64,000 nucleotides of DNA from Microbacterium radiodurans (GTDB lineage: Bacteria; Actinomycetota; Actinomycetes; Actinomycetales; Microbacteriaceae): assembly GCF_008710705.1 (NCBI RefSeq), contig NZ_VYRZ01000003.1, forward strand, positions 372,001 through 436,000. The letters run 5' to 3'. Below, piece after piece: positions 41,397 to 48,836 of this stretch. Made by a program: the position numbers and the translations under genes. The notes under the pieces were generated by a model. That model was given only the letters and a program-made list of their open reading frames with translations. It had not been told where the DNA came from and searched no databases. Each line of letters opens with the position of its first letter. Positions within the stretch are counted from its first letter, which is position 1.

Positions 41397-41657
41397 TCAG
41401 CGGCGCCGACGTTCGCTGATCACGCCGACGACGGAGACGATCGGCGCCCCGACGCCGAGAACGAGGAGAAGCCCGACGAAGCCGAAGATCATCGCGTCCG
41501 TCGCGCGGCCGTTCGCGGCGGCTTCCATGGTCCCGATCACGACGAACGGCAGTAGGGCGGCCGAAACGGCGAACACGACGATCGCTACGGCGATCCGGCG
41601 GGCTCCAGATCTCGGCGGACGCCGACGTCCGTGCTGGAACAGCATCCAACCGCTCAC
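41397..41657 (-). CDS. Small two-helix membrane protein, unknown function
   Basis: This 86-residue protein has a basic N-terminus and two hydrophobic helices (about residues 23-44 and 56-78) ending in SERRRR. I do not recognise the family. It starts with GTG at 41657 (an ATG four codons later is possible) after GGGAGA. A CGY-triplet tract lies in its upstream region. Confidence 0.6.
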   Translation of the reverse strand: MSGWMLFQHGRRRPPRSGARRIAVAIVVFAVSAALLPFVVIGTMEAAANGRATDAMIFGFVGLLLVLGVGAPIVSVVGVISERRRR

Positions 41658-41667
41658 ACAAGTCTCC

Positions 41668-41709
41668 CGTCGCCGTCGTCGCCGTCGTCGCCGCCGTCGC
41701 CGTCGTCGC
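41668..41709. repeat. CGY trinucleotide tract
   Basis: Fourteen consecutive CGC or CGT triplets lie between divergent genes, within the leader or promoter of the 86-residue protein and about 20 bp before the NYN gene's -10 hexamer. Slippage here could vary promoter spacing. Confidence 0.85.
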
Positions 41710-41727
41710 CGCGCGGTCGTGGCTTGA

Positions 41728-41733
41728 TAGCGT
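41728..41733 (+). promoter_or_regulatory. -10 hexamer TAGCGT of the NYN gene
   Basis: TAGCGT would start transcription near 41740, giving a leader of about 25 nt with the ribosome binding site GGAGGA at 41755-41760. Confidence 0.5.
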
Positions 41734-41764
41734 TCGAGGACAAGCTTTGCAGACGGAGGATCCG

Positions 41765-42319
41765 ATGACCGAACGCGTGACGTGGCTGCTCATCGACGGC
41801 GAGAACATCGACGCGACGCTCGGCCAATCGATTCTCGGACGCCGTCCGGCGCCCGAGGAGCGTCCGCGCTGGGATCGCCTGCTGCAGTTCGTCGACGACA
41901 CGTGGGGCCAGACCGCGCGGGGGCTGTTCTTCCTCAACGCGAGCAACCACTTGCCGATGTCGTTCGTGCAGGCGCTGCTCGCGCTCGGGTACAAGCCGGT
42001 GCCGCTGTCGGGCGACGGTGACGAGAAGGTCGTCGACATCGCCATCCAGCGGACGCTCACGGCGCTCCGCGAACGCGACGACGACGTGGTGCTCGTCAGC
42101 CACGACCGCGATTTCGTGGGCGAGATCGCGGCACTCACCGGCGGCGACCGGCGCGTGGGCGTGCTCGCGTTCTCGGAGTTCCGCAGCAGCGAGCTGACCG
42201 CGCTTCCCGGTGTCGAGTTCTTCGACCTCGAGTACGACGCGCACGCCTTCGATGCGCCGCTGCCGCGCGTGCGCGTCATCCCGATCGAGGCGTTCGACCC
42301 CTGGGAGTTCCTCGGCTGA
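41765..42319 (+). CDS. NYN domain protein (single-domain)
   Basis: This 184-residue protein is almost entirely an NYN/PIN-like domain: VTWLLIDGENIDATLG carries the first acidic pair, GDGDEKVVDIAIQRTL the second, and VLVSHDRDFVGEIAAL the third. NYN proteins are candidate metal-dependent ribonucleases. It lacks the LOTUS domain and low-complexity tail of the other NYN protein in this window (13312-15114). GGAGGA precedes the ATG at 41765. Confidence 0.85.
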   Translation: MTERVTWLLIDGENIDATLGQSILGRRPAPEERPRWDRLLQFVDDTWGQTARGLFFLNASNHLPMSFVQALLALGYKPVPLSGDGDEKVVDIAIQRTLTALRERDDDVVLVSHDRDFVGEIAALTGGDRRVGVLAFSEFRSSELTALPGVEFFDLEYDAHAFDAPLPRVRVIPIEAFDPWEFLG

Positions 42320-42432
42320 CCCGGGGCGCACGATACATCCGTCGGATCGCCGGTGCTGGTGTAACGTCACGGCGCCTCCCGGGTATCTCCGGCCCCGCCC
42401 GTCCGACGAACGTATGGCCCGCCCCGCCGGTC

Positions 42433-44139
42433 TCAGCCCTTCAGACCCGGGAAGTCCGCCTCGCGGAACTCGCTCGCCACCTGCCCGCCCGCATCGGCGG
42501 CCGCGATCTCGCGCTCGCGCAGCTCGACCCGGCGGATCTTGCCCGAGATCGTCTTCGGCAGGTCGAAGAACTCCACGCGCCGCACGCGCATGTAGGGCGG
42601 CATCGTCTCGCGAGCGTGAGCGAGGATCGCGCGGGCGGTCTCGGCCGTCGGCTCCCAGGAGGCGGCGAGAGCGACGTATGCCTTCACGACGTTCAACCGC
42701 ACGGCGTCGGGCGCGCCGACGACAGCGGCCTCGGCCACGGCCGGGTGGGTCAGCAGCAGCGATTCCACCTCGAACGCCGAGACCTTGAAGTCGCTGGCCT
42801 TGAACACGTCGTCGGTGCGGCCGACGAAGGTGAGGGCGCCGTCGGCATCCCGCACCGCGACATCGCTCGTGCGGTAGTAGCCGTCGTGGTCGACCGCGGC
42901 GGTGCGCTCGGGCTCGCCGAGGTACCCCGGCATCAGGTTGAGGGGCCGCTCCGGCGACGTCGGCAGGCAGATCTCGCCCTCGTCGCCGATCGCGCCGGTG
43001 ACCGGATCGATCAGCACGATGTCGTTTCCCGGCAGCGGCCGCCCCATCGCGCCCGGCTTCACGGGCACTCCGGGAGTGTTGCCGACGACGGCGGTCAGCT
43101 CGGTCTGGCCGTAGCCGTCGCGGATCTGCAGGCCCCACCAGCGCTCGATGGTCGCGATGACCTCGGGGTTGAGCGGCTCGCCGGCCGAGAGCAGTTCGCG
43201 CAGGGCGCGAGGCCGCCGTTCGAGATCGGCCTGGATCAGCATCCGCCACACCGTCGGCGGCGCGCAGAACGTCGTGACACCGGCGCGATCGAGCTGCGAC
43301 ACGAGCGCCGGCGCGTCGAACCTCGCGTAGGTGTAGACGAAGATCGTCGCCTCGGCGATCCACGGGGCGAAGAACAGACTCCAGGCGTGCTTGCCCCATC
43401 CCGGAGCGCTGATCGTCATGTGCACGTCGCCGGGGCGCACGCCGATCCAGTACGTCGTCGACAGGTGCCCGACGGGGTAGCTGACGTGCGTGTGCACGAC
43501 CATCTTCGGACGCGACGTCGTTCCGGAGGTGAAGTAGACGATCGCCGCGTCCGCCGAGTCGACGACGATCCCCGGCGCCGCATCGGATGCCGCGCCCGAC
43601 GCGCCGAAGCCGTGCCACCCCTCACGCTCGCCGCCGACGACGATGCGGGCGAAATCGCCCGCGATGCCGTCGAACTTGACGGCATCCGTTCCGTCCGCGA
43701 CGACCGCGCGGATACCGGCCCGCTCGATGCGTTCGGCGAGGTCATCGGTATCGAGCACGACCGAGGTGGGGAGGATGACGGCCCCGATCTTGAGGATCGC
43801 GAGCATCGCCTCCCACAGCTCGACCCGGTTGCCGAGCATGAGCATGACGGCGTCTCCGCGTCGCACCCCCAGCCCGGTGAGCCAGTTCGCCACGCGGTTG
43901 GAGCGCCGACGCATCTCATCGAAGGTCACCCGGGTCTCGTCCCCGCTCTCCTCGACGATGTGCAGCGCGATCCGGTCGTTGCCCGCCGCGATCGCATCGA
44001 ACCAGTCGACGGCCCAGTTGAAGTGCGGGCCGACCTCGGGCCACGCGAAACCGGCGTGGGCCGCCGCGGGGTCGTGGGCGTTGTCGAGCAGGAAGTCGCG
44101 AGCCGCGCGGAACGCAGCGGTCGCATCGGGAGAAGCCAT
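42433..44139 (-). CDS. AMP-binding acyl-CoA synthetase (medium-chain/acetyl type)
   Basis: This 568-residue enzyme activates a carboxylic acid with ATP and couples it to CoA. ANL-superfamily motifs are all visible: YFTSGTTSRPKMVVHTH (P-loop), DGYGQTEL, YYRTSDVAVRD with the hinge Asp, and the C-terminal DLPKTISGKIRRVELR with the catalytic Lys. The N-terminal FNWAVDWFDAIA is typical of the butyryl/medium-chain synthetase branch. A leaderless gene with TAGACT 6 nt before the start. Confidence 0.93.
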   Translation of the reverse strand: MASPDATAAFRAARDFLLDNAHDPAAAHAGFAWPEVGPHFNWAVDWFDAIAAGNDRIALHIVEESGDETRVTFDEMRRRSNRVANWLTGLGVRRGDAVMLMLGNRVELWEAMLAILKIGAVILPTSVVLDTDDLAERIERAGIRAVVADGTDAVKFDGIAGDFARIVVGGEREGWHGFGASGAASDAAPGIVVDSADAAIVYFTSGTTSRPKMVVHTHVSYPVGHLSTTYWIGVRPGDVHMTISAPGWGKHAWSLFFAPWIAEATIFVYTYARFDAPALVSQLDRAGVTTFCAPPTVWRMLIQADLERRPRALRELLSAGEPLNPEVIATIERWWGLQIRDGYGQTELTAVVGNTPGVPVKPGAMGRPLPGNDIVLIDPVTGAIGDEGEICLPTSPERPLNLMPGYLGEPERTAAVDHDGYYRTSDVAVRDADGALTFVGRTDDVFKASDFKVSAFEVESLLLTHPAVAEAAVVGAPDAVRLNVVKAYVALAASWEPTAETARAILAHARETMPPYMRVRRVEFFDLPKTISGKIRRVELREREIAAADAGGQVASEFREADFPGLKG

Positions 44140-44145
44140 GGGCCG

Positions 44146-44151
44146 AGTCTA
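44146..44151 (-). promoter_or_regulatory. -10 hexamer TAGACT, leaderless promoter
   Basis: On the minus strand TAGACT ends 6 nt before the ATG at 44139. Confidence 0.6.
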
Positions 44152-44186
44152 GGAACCTCTGGGGCGCAGCGGGGGAGGATGGACGC

Positions 44187-44576
44187 ATGGCCTTCTTCGC
44201 CCTGCTGCTCGACGTCCTGCTCGTCGTCGCCTTCGCCGCCACCGGACGGGCGAGTCACGACTCCGACGTGCTGGCGGGACTGTGGCAGACCTCCTGGCCC
44301 TTCCTCACCGCCCTGATCGTCGGATGGCTCGTCGTACGCGCCTGGCGGGCGCCGACGGCGCCGCTGCGCACCGGCGCGGGCGTGTGGATCGTGACGGTAG
44401 CCGGCGGGATGCTGCTGCGCGCCGCATCCGGTCAGGGAACCGCCCTGCCGTTCGTCATCGTCGCGACGCTCACCCTGCTCGCGCTGCTCGTCGGCTGGCG
44501 GGGGATCGCCCGCGGCGTGCGAGCACTCTCGACGCGCCGGCGCAACGGGAGGCGCGCGGCGGAGCCCCGAGCCTAA
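44187..44576 (+). CDS. DUF3054-like membrane protein
   Basis: This 129-residue protein has four hydrophobic segments. Its FALLLDVLLVVAFAATGRASHD start and the TSWPFLTALIVGWLVVRAW block match the actinobacterial DUF3054 family, whose function is unknown. The C-terminus is a basic tail (TRRRNGRRAAEPR). GGGGGAGGAT before the ATG may act as ribosome binding site. It is 9 bp before the DUF427 gene, which however has its own -10 hexamer. Confidence 0.8.
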   Translation: MAFFALLLDVLLVVAFAATGRASHDSDVLAGLWQTSWPFLTALIVGWLVVRAWRAPTAPLRTGAGVWIVTVAGGMLLRAASGQGTALPFVIVATLTLLALLVGWRGIARGVRALSTRRRNGRRAAEPRA

Positions 44577-44579
44577 CGT
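44574..44579 (+). promoter_or_regulatory. -10 hexamer TAACGT, leaderless promoter
   Basis: TAACGT ends 6 nt before the ATG at 44586 and overlaps the TAA stop of the upstream gene (44574-44576). Confidence 0.6.
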
Positions 44580-44585
44580 GCTGTC

Positions 44586-45083
44586 ATGAGACGACCGACC
44601 CCCGACCCCGTCGGCCCCGGACAGGAATCCGTCTGGGACTACCCGCGCCCGCCGCGCCTCGAGCGCGTCGACGTGCGCGTCACGATCGACCTCGCCGCCG
44701 TGACGATCCTCGACACCGATGACGTCGTGCGGGTCGTCGAGACGAGCCACCCTCCCGTCTACTACCTGCCCGCCGCGGCCTTCGAGCCGGGCTCGCTCGT
44801 TCCCACCTCGGGCTCGTCGTTCTGCGAGTTCAAGGGTGCGGCGACGTACTTCGACCTCGTGCGCGGCGACGCTGTCCGGGAGCGGGCCGCGTGGGGCTAC
44901 CCCGACCCGTCGCCCGGGTTCGAGCAGCTCGTCGGCCGGGTGGCGGTCTACGCCGGCGGCATGGATCGCTGCACCGTCGACGGTGAGATCGTCACCCCGC
45001 AGCCGGGCGGCTTCTACGGCGGCTGGGTCACCGCGAATCTCGCCGGACCCTTCAAGGGGATCCCGGGCTCGATGGGATGGTGA
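44586..45083 (+). CDS. DUF427 domain protein
   Basis: This 165-residue protein is a DUF427 member: VWDYPRPPRLERV, VYYLPAAAFEPG, SFCEFKGAATYFDL and AVYAGGMDRCTVDGE are its conserved blocks. The fold is a compact beta barrel of unproven function, found mainly in actinobacteria and fungi. There is no signal peptide. A leaderless start is predicted, and its end is 16 bp from the convergent reductase gene. Confidence 0.85.
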   Translation: MRRPTPDPVGPGQESVWDYPRPPRLERVDVRVTIDLAAVTILDTDDVVRVVETSHPPVYYLPAAAFEPGSLVPTSGSSFCEFKGAATYFDLVRGDAVRERAAWGYPDPSPGFEQLVGRVAVYAGGMDRCTVDGEIVTPQPGGFYGGWVTANLAGPFKGIPGSMGW

Positions 45084-45099
45084 CCCGGCCGCCGGTTCG

Positions 45100-45735
45100 T
45101 CAGCGTTCTGCGCGTGCGAGGTTCGCCCGCAGCTCGTCCGCGTTCTGCCGGACGACGTAGGCGGGCTGGTCGCGCTCGACGCGCCACGTCTCGGCGAGCG
45201 ACCCGATGTCAACGGCGTCGAATCCGAAGGCGTCGTACACGGCGGTCACGAGAGCGAGTGCTTCGGGGTGGTCGCTCGCGGTCGCGAGCGCGCGGCGACC
45301 CGGCGTGCCTGCGGGCGATCCGTCCGTGTTGATGTCGCGCGCCATGATGTGGTTGAACGCCTTCGCCACCTTCGACTGCGCGAAGTGACGCTGGGCCATC
45401 TCGCTCGTCGTCGTGCGCTTCTCGTCGAGCTCGGCAATGTGCCCGTCGCGCTCGAAGTAGTAGTTGTTCGTGTCGAGGACGATCTTGCCCGCGAGCGGCG
45501 CGGCCGGGATGTCGCCGAGCGCCTTCAGAGGCACCGTCACGACGACCCATTCGCCGGCCTCCGCCGCCTCGGTCGCCGTCGCGGCGCGTGCCCGGTCGCC
45601 CAGGCGGGCGACGAGGTCCGCGAGCGTCTCGGGTCCGCGCGAGTTGGCGATCACGACGTCGTGTCCCTGCGCGACGAGCCCTTCCGCGAGCGCGCTGCCG
45701 ATGTGTCCTGCTCCGATGATTCCCACTGTCGTCAT
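45100..45735 (-). CDS. NADPH-dependent F420 reductase-like oxidoreductase
   Basis: This 211-residue Rossmann protein begins TTVGIIGAGHIGSALAEGL (dinucleotide motif GxGxxG at residues 8-13) and has VVTVPLKAL and VLDTNNYYFERDG, typical of the F420:NADP oxidoreductase/YdgJ-like group. Whether it uses F420 or only NADP is not visible. The first ATG with full similarity is 45735; longer forms of the frame add a Pro/Arg-rich part without support. The 175 bp upstream holds no gene that I can support. Confidence 0.82.
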   Translation of the reverse strand: MTTVGIIGAGHIGSALAEGLVAQGHDVVIANSRGPETLADLVARLGDRARAATATEAAEAGEWVVVTVPLKALGDIPAAPLAGKIVLDTNNYYFERDGHIAELDEKRTTTSEMAQRHFAQSKVAKAFNHIMARDINTDGSPAGTPGRRALATASDHPEALALVTAVYDAFGFDAVDIGSLAETWRVERDQPAYVVRQNADELRANLARAER

Positions 45736-45910
45736 GGGTATCGGAACGTCGGGGGATGCCGCCGGCATTCCCGCGCGCGGCGTTCTGCGGCATCCGCGTC
45801 GCCCACCCCACCCCTTCGCCCCCAGCCCACCCCTCATTCCGTGCGCGCGGGGGGTGGGCTCGGCATCGACGGGTGGGGTCGAGCCGCGGGCTGACGCCGG
45901 GAGCGCGAGG

Positions 45911-46687
45911 TCAGAGGATCTGGCCGATGGGCTCGCGCTTCTCCGCCTGGAAGCGGTCCTCGGTGCGGCCGCGCGCCCAGTAGCCCGACAGCGAGACCTG
46001 CGTGCGCTCCAGCCCGCGCTCGGCGAAGAGCACCGGACGCAGCGCCTTCATCGACTCCCGCTCGCCGTGGGCGAAGACGTGCACGCGGCCGGCCGGCCAC
46101 TCGAACTGGCGCACGACCGCTGCGAGGGCGTCGACGTCGTGGGAGGGATCGACGATCCATTCGATCTCGACGCCGTCGGGTGCGGCGAGGGGGAGGATCG
46201 CATCGTCCGATTCGACCTCGATGAAGGCGTGGCCCACGGCATCCGACTCGAGCGCTTCGAGCGCGGCCGTGATCGCGGGGACCGCGGAGAGGTCGCCGGC
46301 GAAGAGGTGCCAGTCGGCCGCGGCATCGGGCGCGTACCCGCCGCCGGGGCCCACGAGCTCGAGCCGGTCGCCGATCTGGGCGTTCGCCGCCCAGGGTCCT
46401 GCGAGCCCGTCGTCGCCGTGGACGACGAAGTCGATGTCGAGGGTGCGGGCGACGGCGTCGACCCGGCGGACGGTGTAGGTGCGGGTCACCGGCGCGGACT
46501 CCGGGGCCGGCGTCGTGAACTTCAGCTTGACGTACTTGTCGGTCTCCGGTCGGTTCTCGAACCGCGAGAAACCATCGCCGCCGAGCGTCACGCGCACCAG
46601 GTGCGACGACAGGCGCTCGGTCGCGACGACCTCGAGCTCGATCGACGGTCGGGGCGTGCGGGGAGCGGTGCGCGAAGAAAGGGTCAC
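45911..46687 (-). CDS. Siderophore-interacting protein, second paralogue
   Basis: This 258-residue SIP-family flavoprotein has the FAD-binding half (TRTYTVRRVDAVARTLDIDF, GPWAANAQIGDRLELVGPGG), the NAD(P)H-binding half (WHLFAGDLSAVPAI) and the terminal VSLSGYWARGRTED. It likely reduces ferric siderophore or another ferric chelate. It stands alone with no transporter beside it. The GTG at 46687 has TACCGT 6 nt upstream on the minus strand. Confidence 0.92.
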   Translation of the reverse strand: MTLSSRTAPRTPRPSIELEVVATERLSSHLVRVTLGGDGFSRFENRPETDKYVKLKFTTPAPESAPVTRTYTVRRVDAVARTLDIDFVVHGDDGLAGPWAANAQIGDRLELVGPGGGYAPDAAADWHLFAGDLSAVPAITAALEALESDAVGHAFIEVESDDAILPLAAPDGVEIEWIVDPSHDVDALAAVVRQFEWPAGRVHVFAHGERESMKALRPVLFAERGLERTQVSLSGYWARGRTEDRFQAEKREPIGQIL

Positions 46688-46693
46688 CTAACC

Positions 46694-46699
46694 ACGGTA
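46694..46699 (-). promoter_or_regulatory. -10 hexamer TACCGT, leaderless promoter
   Basis: On the minus strand TACCGT ends 6 nt before the GTG at 46687. Confidence 0.55.
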
Positions 46700-46737
46700 C
46701 CCCCGTCGCGCGCCGCGGCGCCCGCCCGATCCCGGTC

Positions 46738-47778
46738 TCAGACGAAGCGCACCCAGTTCGCGCCCGCGCCGGTCTCGACCTGCTGGAGCTGCTGCAGCCG
46801 GGTGCCGTCGACCGCGTAGAGCGTCACGGTCTGGGACCGCTCGCCGGCCGCGACCAGCAGCGATCCGTCGGGGGAGAGCGCGAATCCGCGCGGCTGCGGT
46901 TCGGTGGGCACGAACTCGCGGGGCGCGCTCACCGTCCCGTCCGCGGCGACCGCGACGGCGCTGAGGGTGCTGGTCGATCGCTCGGAGGTCCAGAGCACCG
47001 AGCCGTCGGCGCCGCGGTGGATGTCGGCGCCCCAGACCGCGTGGTTCGCGACCGGGTCGCCCCCGATCTCGCCGAAGACGAGCCCGGCCGAGGCGTCGAC
47101 GGCGGATGCCGCGGAACGCAGCTCGAGCGCGCCGGTCTCGATGTCGCGGGCGTAGTGGAGCACTTCGCCGGAGTACTCGGTCATGACGTAGACCGCGTCG
47201 CCCGACGCGCTGAACACGAGGTGGCGGGGGCCGCTGCCGGCGGGCGCCGCGACCGTGCCGTCGCCGACCGCGGTGAGCGAGAGATCCTCGCCGAGGGCAT
47301 AGGCGGCCACCAGGTCGTCGCCGAGCGAGACGAAGTACACGAAGCGACCGTCGTCGCTCGCGAGCACGGAGTGGAGCTTCGAGAACGACACGCGTGCCGT
47401 GGGCTCACCGACGACGCCGTCCGCCACGGGCGCGACGAGGCCGTAGTCGCCGCCGTACGAGGCGGCCAGCAGCGCCGTGCCGTCGCGGGTCAGGGCGACG
47501 TAGCTGATCGAGCCGTCCGGCAGATCGAGACGCGAGCGGGGCGTCAGGTCGCCCGACGCGCGGTCGAGTGCGAGCGTGACGATGCCCGCGGGTTCGCCCT
47601 CGGCGCCGCCCTTCACGCCGGCGTAGACGAGGTCGCGCTCCGCGTCGACCGCGAACGTGCCGGTGCCCGTCAGCCCCTCGGCGACGAAGACGCGCTCGAG
47701 CGCCCCGGCGACGAGGCGGAACACGCTGATGCTGCTGTCACCCGCGTTGGCGACCAGGACGAGAGAGGAATCAGTCAC
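46738..47778 (-). CDS. Lactonase-type seven-bladed beta-propeller protein
   Basis: This 346-residue protein is of the YbhE/6-phosphogluconolactonase-like family: VANAGDSSISVFRLV, SYVALTRDGTALLAASYGGD, GSGPRHLVFSASGDAVYVMTE and GADIHRGADGSVLWTSERS. Some members hydrolyse 6-phosphogluconolactone in the pentose phosphate route, others have unknown roles. No signal peptide. A leaderless GTG start with TAGGCT 6 nt upstream. Confidence 0.86.
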   Translation of the reverse strand: MTDSSLVLVANAGDSSISVFRLVAGALERVFVAEGLTGTGTFAVDAERDLVYAGVKGGAEGEPAGIVTLALDRASGDLTPRSRLDLPDGSISYVALTRDGTALLAASYGGDYGLVAPVADGVVGEPTARVSFSKLHSVLASDDGRFVYFVSLGDDLVAAYALGEDLSLTAVGDGTVAAPAGSGPRHLVFSASGDAVYVMTEYSGEVLHYARDIETGALELRSAASAVDASAGLVFGEIGGDPVANHAVWGADIHRGADGSVLWTSERSTSTLSAVAVAADGTVSAPREFVPTEPQPRGFALSPDGSLLVAAGERSQTVTLYAVDGTRLQQLQQVETGAGANWVRFV

Positions 47779-47784
47779 CCTCCG

Positions 47785-47790
47785 AGCCTA
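47785..47790 (-). promoter_or_regulatory. -10 hexamer TAGGCT, leaderless promoter
   Basis: On the minus strand TAGGCT ends 6 nt before the GTG at 47778. Confidence 0.65.
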
Positions 47791-47839
47791 ACCGCGGCCG
47801 CCCCGAGGGTGAGCGGTGAGGACCGCGCGCGAGGACTGA

Positions 47840-47845
47840 TAAACT
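47840..47845 (+). promoter_or_regulatory. -10 hexamer TAAACT of tRNA-Ser
   Basis: TAAACT ends 7 nt before the first base of the mature tRNA. Confidence 0.6.
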
Positions 47846-47852
47846 CGCGGAC

Positions 47853-47941
47853 GGAAGTGTGTCCGAGCGGCCTAAGGAGCATGGCTGGAATCCATGTAGG
47901 CGGGGTAACTCGCCTCGCAGGTTCAAATCCTGTCACTTCCG
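47853..47941 (+). tRNA. tRNA-Ser, anticodon GGA
   Basis: The acceptor arms GGAAGTG (47853-47859) and CACTTCC (47934-47940) pair perfectly. The anticodon loop CTGGAAT is framed by CATGG/CCATG and gives anticodon GGA (codons UCC/UCU). A long variable arm (GGCGGGGTAACTCGCC) identifies a class II tRNA, and GGTTCAAATCC is the T-loop. The terminal A of CCA is not encoded (CCG follows the discriminator G), so CCA must be completed by the nucleotidyltransferase. Confidence 0.97.
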
Positions 47942-48011
47942 CCGAAGCGAAGAGCGTCACCCCCGAGGGAGTGGCGCTCTTCCGCTTTCCCGGCACCGGT
48001 CGGGCGTCGCG

Positions 48012-48641
48012 TCACCCCCCCCGCAGGATCCGGTCCCAGACCTCGCCGCCGGCGCCGATCCGGCCCGAGGCGTCCAGCCGTGCGGCAGGGCTTCCGGGCT
48101 TGCGTGCCGCCTGCGCTCGGATGCAGCCGGCGAAGTGCGCCGTGAAGTCGAGCCGCGGGTGCAGCGTCGTCACCGCGCGCAGGGCCGCGGCATCCCACAG
48201 CTCCGGCGCCGCCCCCGACACGTCGAGGCTCGTCGCGACCTCGAGCAGATGGCCCTCGGCATCCTGCTCGGGATCGACGCTGACCCACATGTGCCGCTCG
48301 ATGACTTCGCGCGTCCGTTCGCGGCGCTCCGGGGTCCAGCCGGCACCCGCGGCGAAGGCCCACGCCGCCGCTCCGCCCGCCGATTCGAACGCCACCTCGT
48401 GGGCGTCGAACGCCGGCGTGACGCCGAGATCGTGGAGCATCGCGGCGACGAAGAGCAGCTCGGGATCGTGGGCGATCCCGAGCGCCTCCGCCCGCAGGCG
48501 CGCCCAGGCCCAGGAGCGCAGGGCGTGATTCGTCAACGCCGGAGCAGACCAGCGACGCACGACCTCGAGGGAGAGCGCGGCGGTCTCGGAGGGGGGAGCG
48601 AGCAGGGAATGGAGCGCGTCGGTCGCGGCGTTGTCGATCAC
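48012..48641 (-). CDS. HD domain protein
   Basis: This 209-residue protein has an HD phosphohydrolase core: NHALRSWAWARL carries the first His (about 39), AAMLHDLGVTPAF the His70-Asp71 pair, and DAHEVAFESAGGAAAW and VIERHMWV the following helices. It resembles the cyanamide hydratase-like/HDIG branch, and the substrate (nucleotide, cyanamide or other) is not visible. It starts with GTG at 48641. No ribosome binding site or -10 hexamer at the leaderless distance is seen. Confidence 0.8.
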   Translation of the reverse strand: MIDNAATDALHSLLAPPSETAALSLEVVRRWSAPALTNHALRSWAWARLRAEALGIAHDPELLFVAAMLHDLGVTPAFDAHEVAFESAGGAAAWAFAAGAGWTPERRERTREVIERHMWVSVDPEQDAEGHLLEVATSLDVSGAAPELWDAAALRAVTTLHPRLDFTAHFAGCIRAQAARKPGSPAARLDASGRIGAGGEVWDRILRGG

Positions 48642-48788
48642 GGTGCCATCTTCGAGGCGCTCGGGCTCGGCGATGCCGGCTCATGCAGAAGAAGGCAGAG
48701 TTCGGCGGCAGTCTGACGCGAAGGCGACGGATGCCGGACCACCGCCGTCATCCGCGGTCACACGACCCGGGGCACCTCCGAAAGCGCC

Positions 48789-48794
48789 TAACGT
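48789..48794 (+). promoter_or_regulatory. -10 hexamer TAACGT of the symporter gene
   Basis: TAACGT would start transcription near 48801, downstream of the ATG at 48798, which supports the later start at 48837. Confidence 0.5.
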
Positions 48795-48836
48795 TTCATG
48801 GTCGCCACCGCGACGCCACCCCCCAGGAGATTCACC

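Noticed and set aside
45736..45910. Possible small gene between the F420 reductase-like and SIP genes
   Set aside because: Open frames here are Pro/Arg-rich extensions of neighbours without ribosome binding site or similarity.
46681..46700. A possible DtxR/IdeR iron box (TTAGGT) before the second siderophore-interacting protein
   Set aside because: Only one half-site is present; the symmetric AGCCTAA half is missing, and the bases are part of the -10/start spacing.
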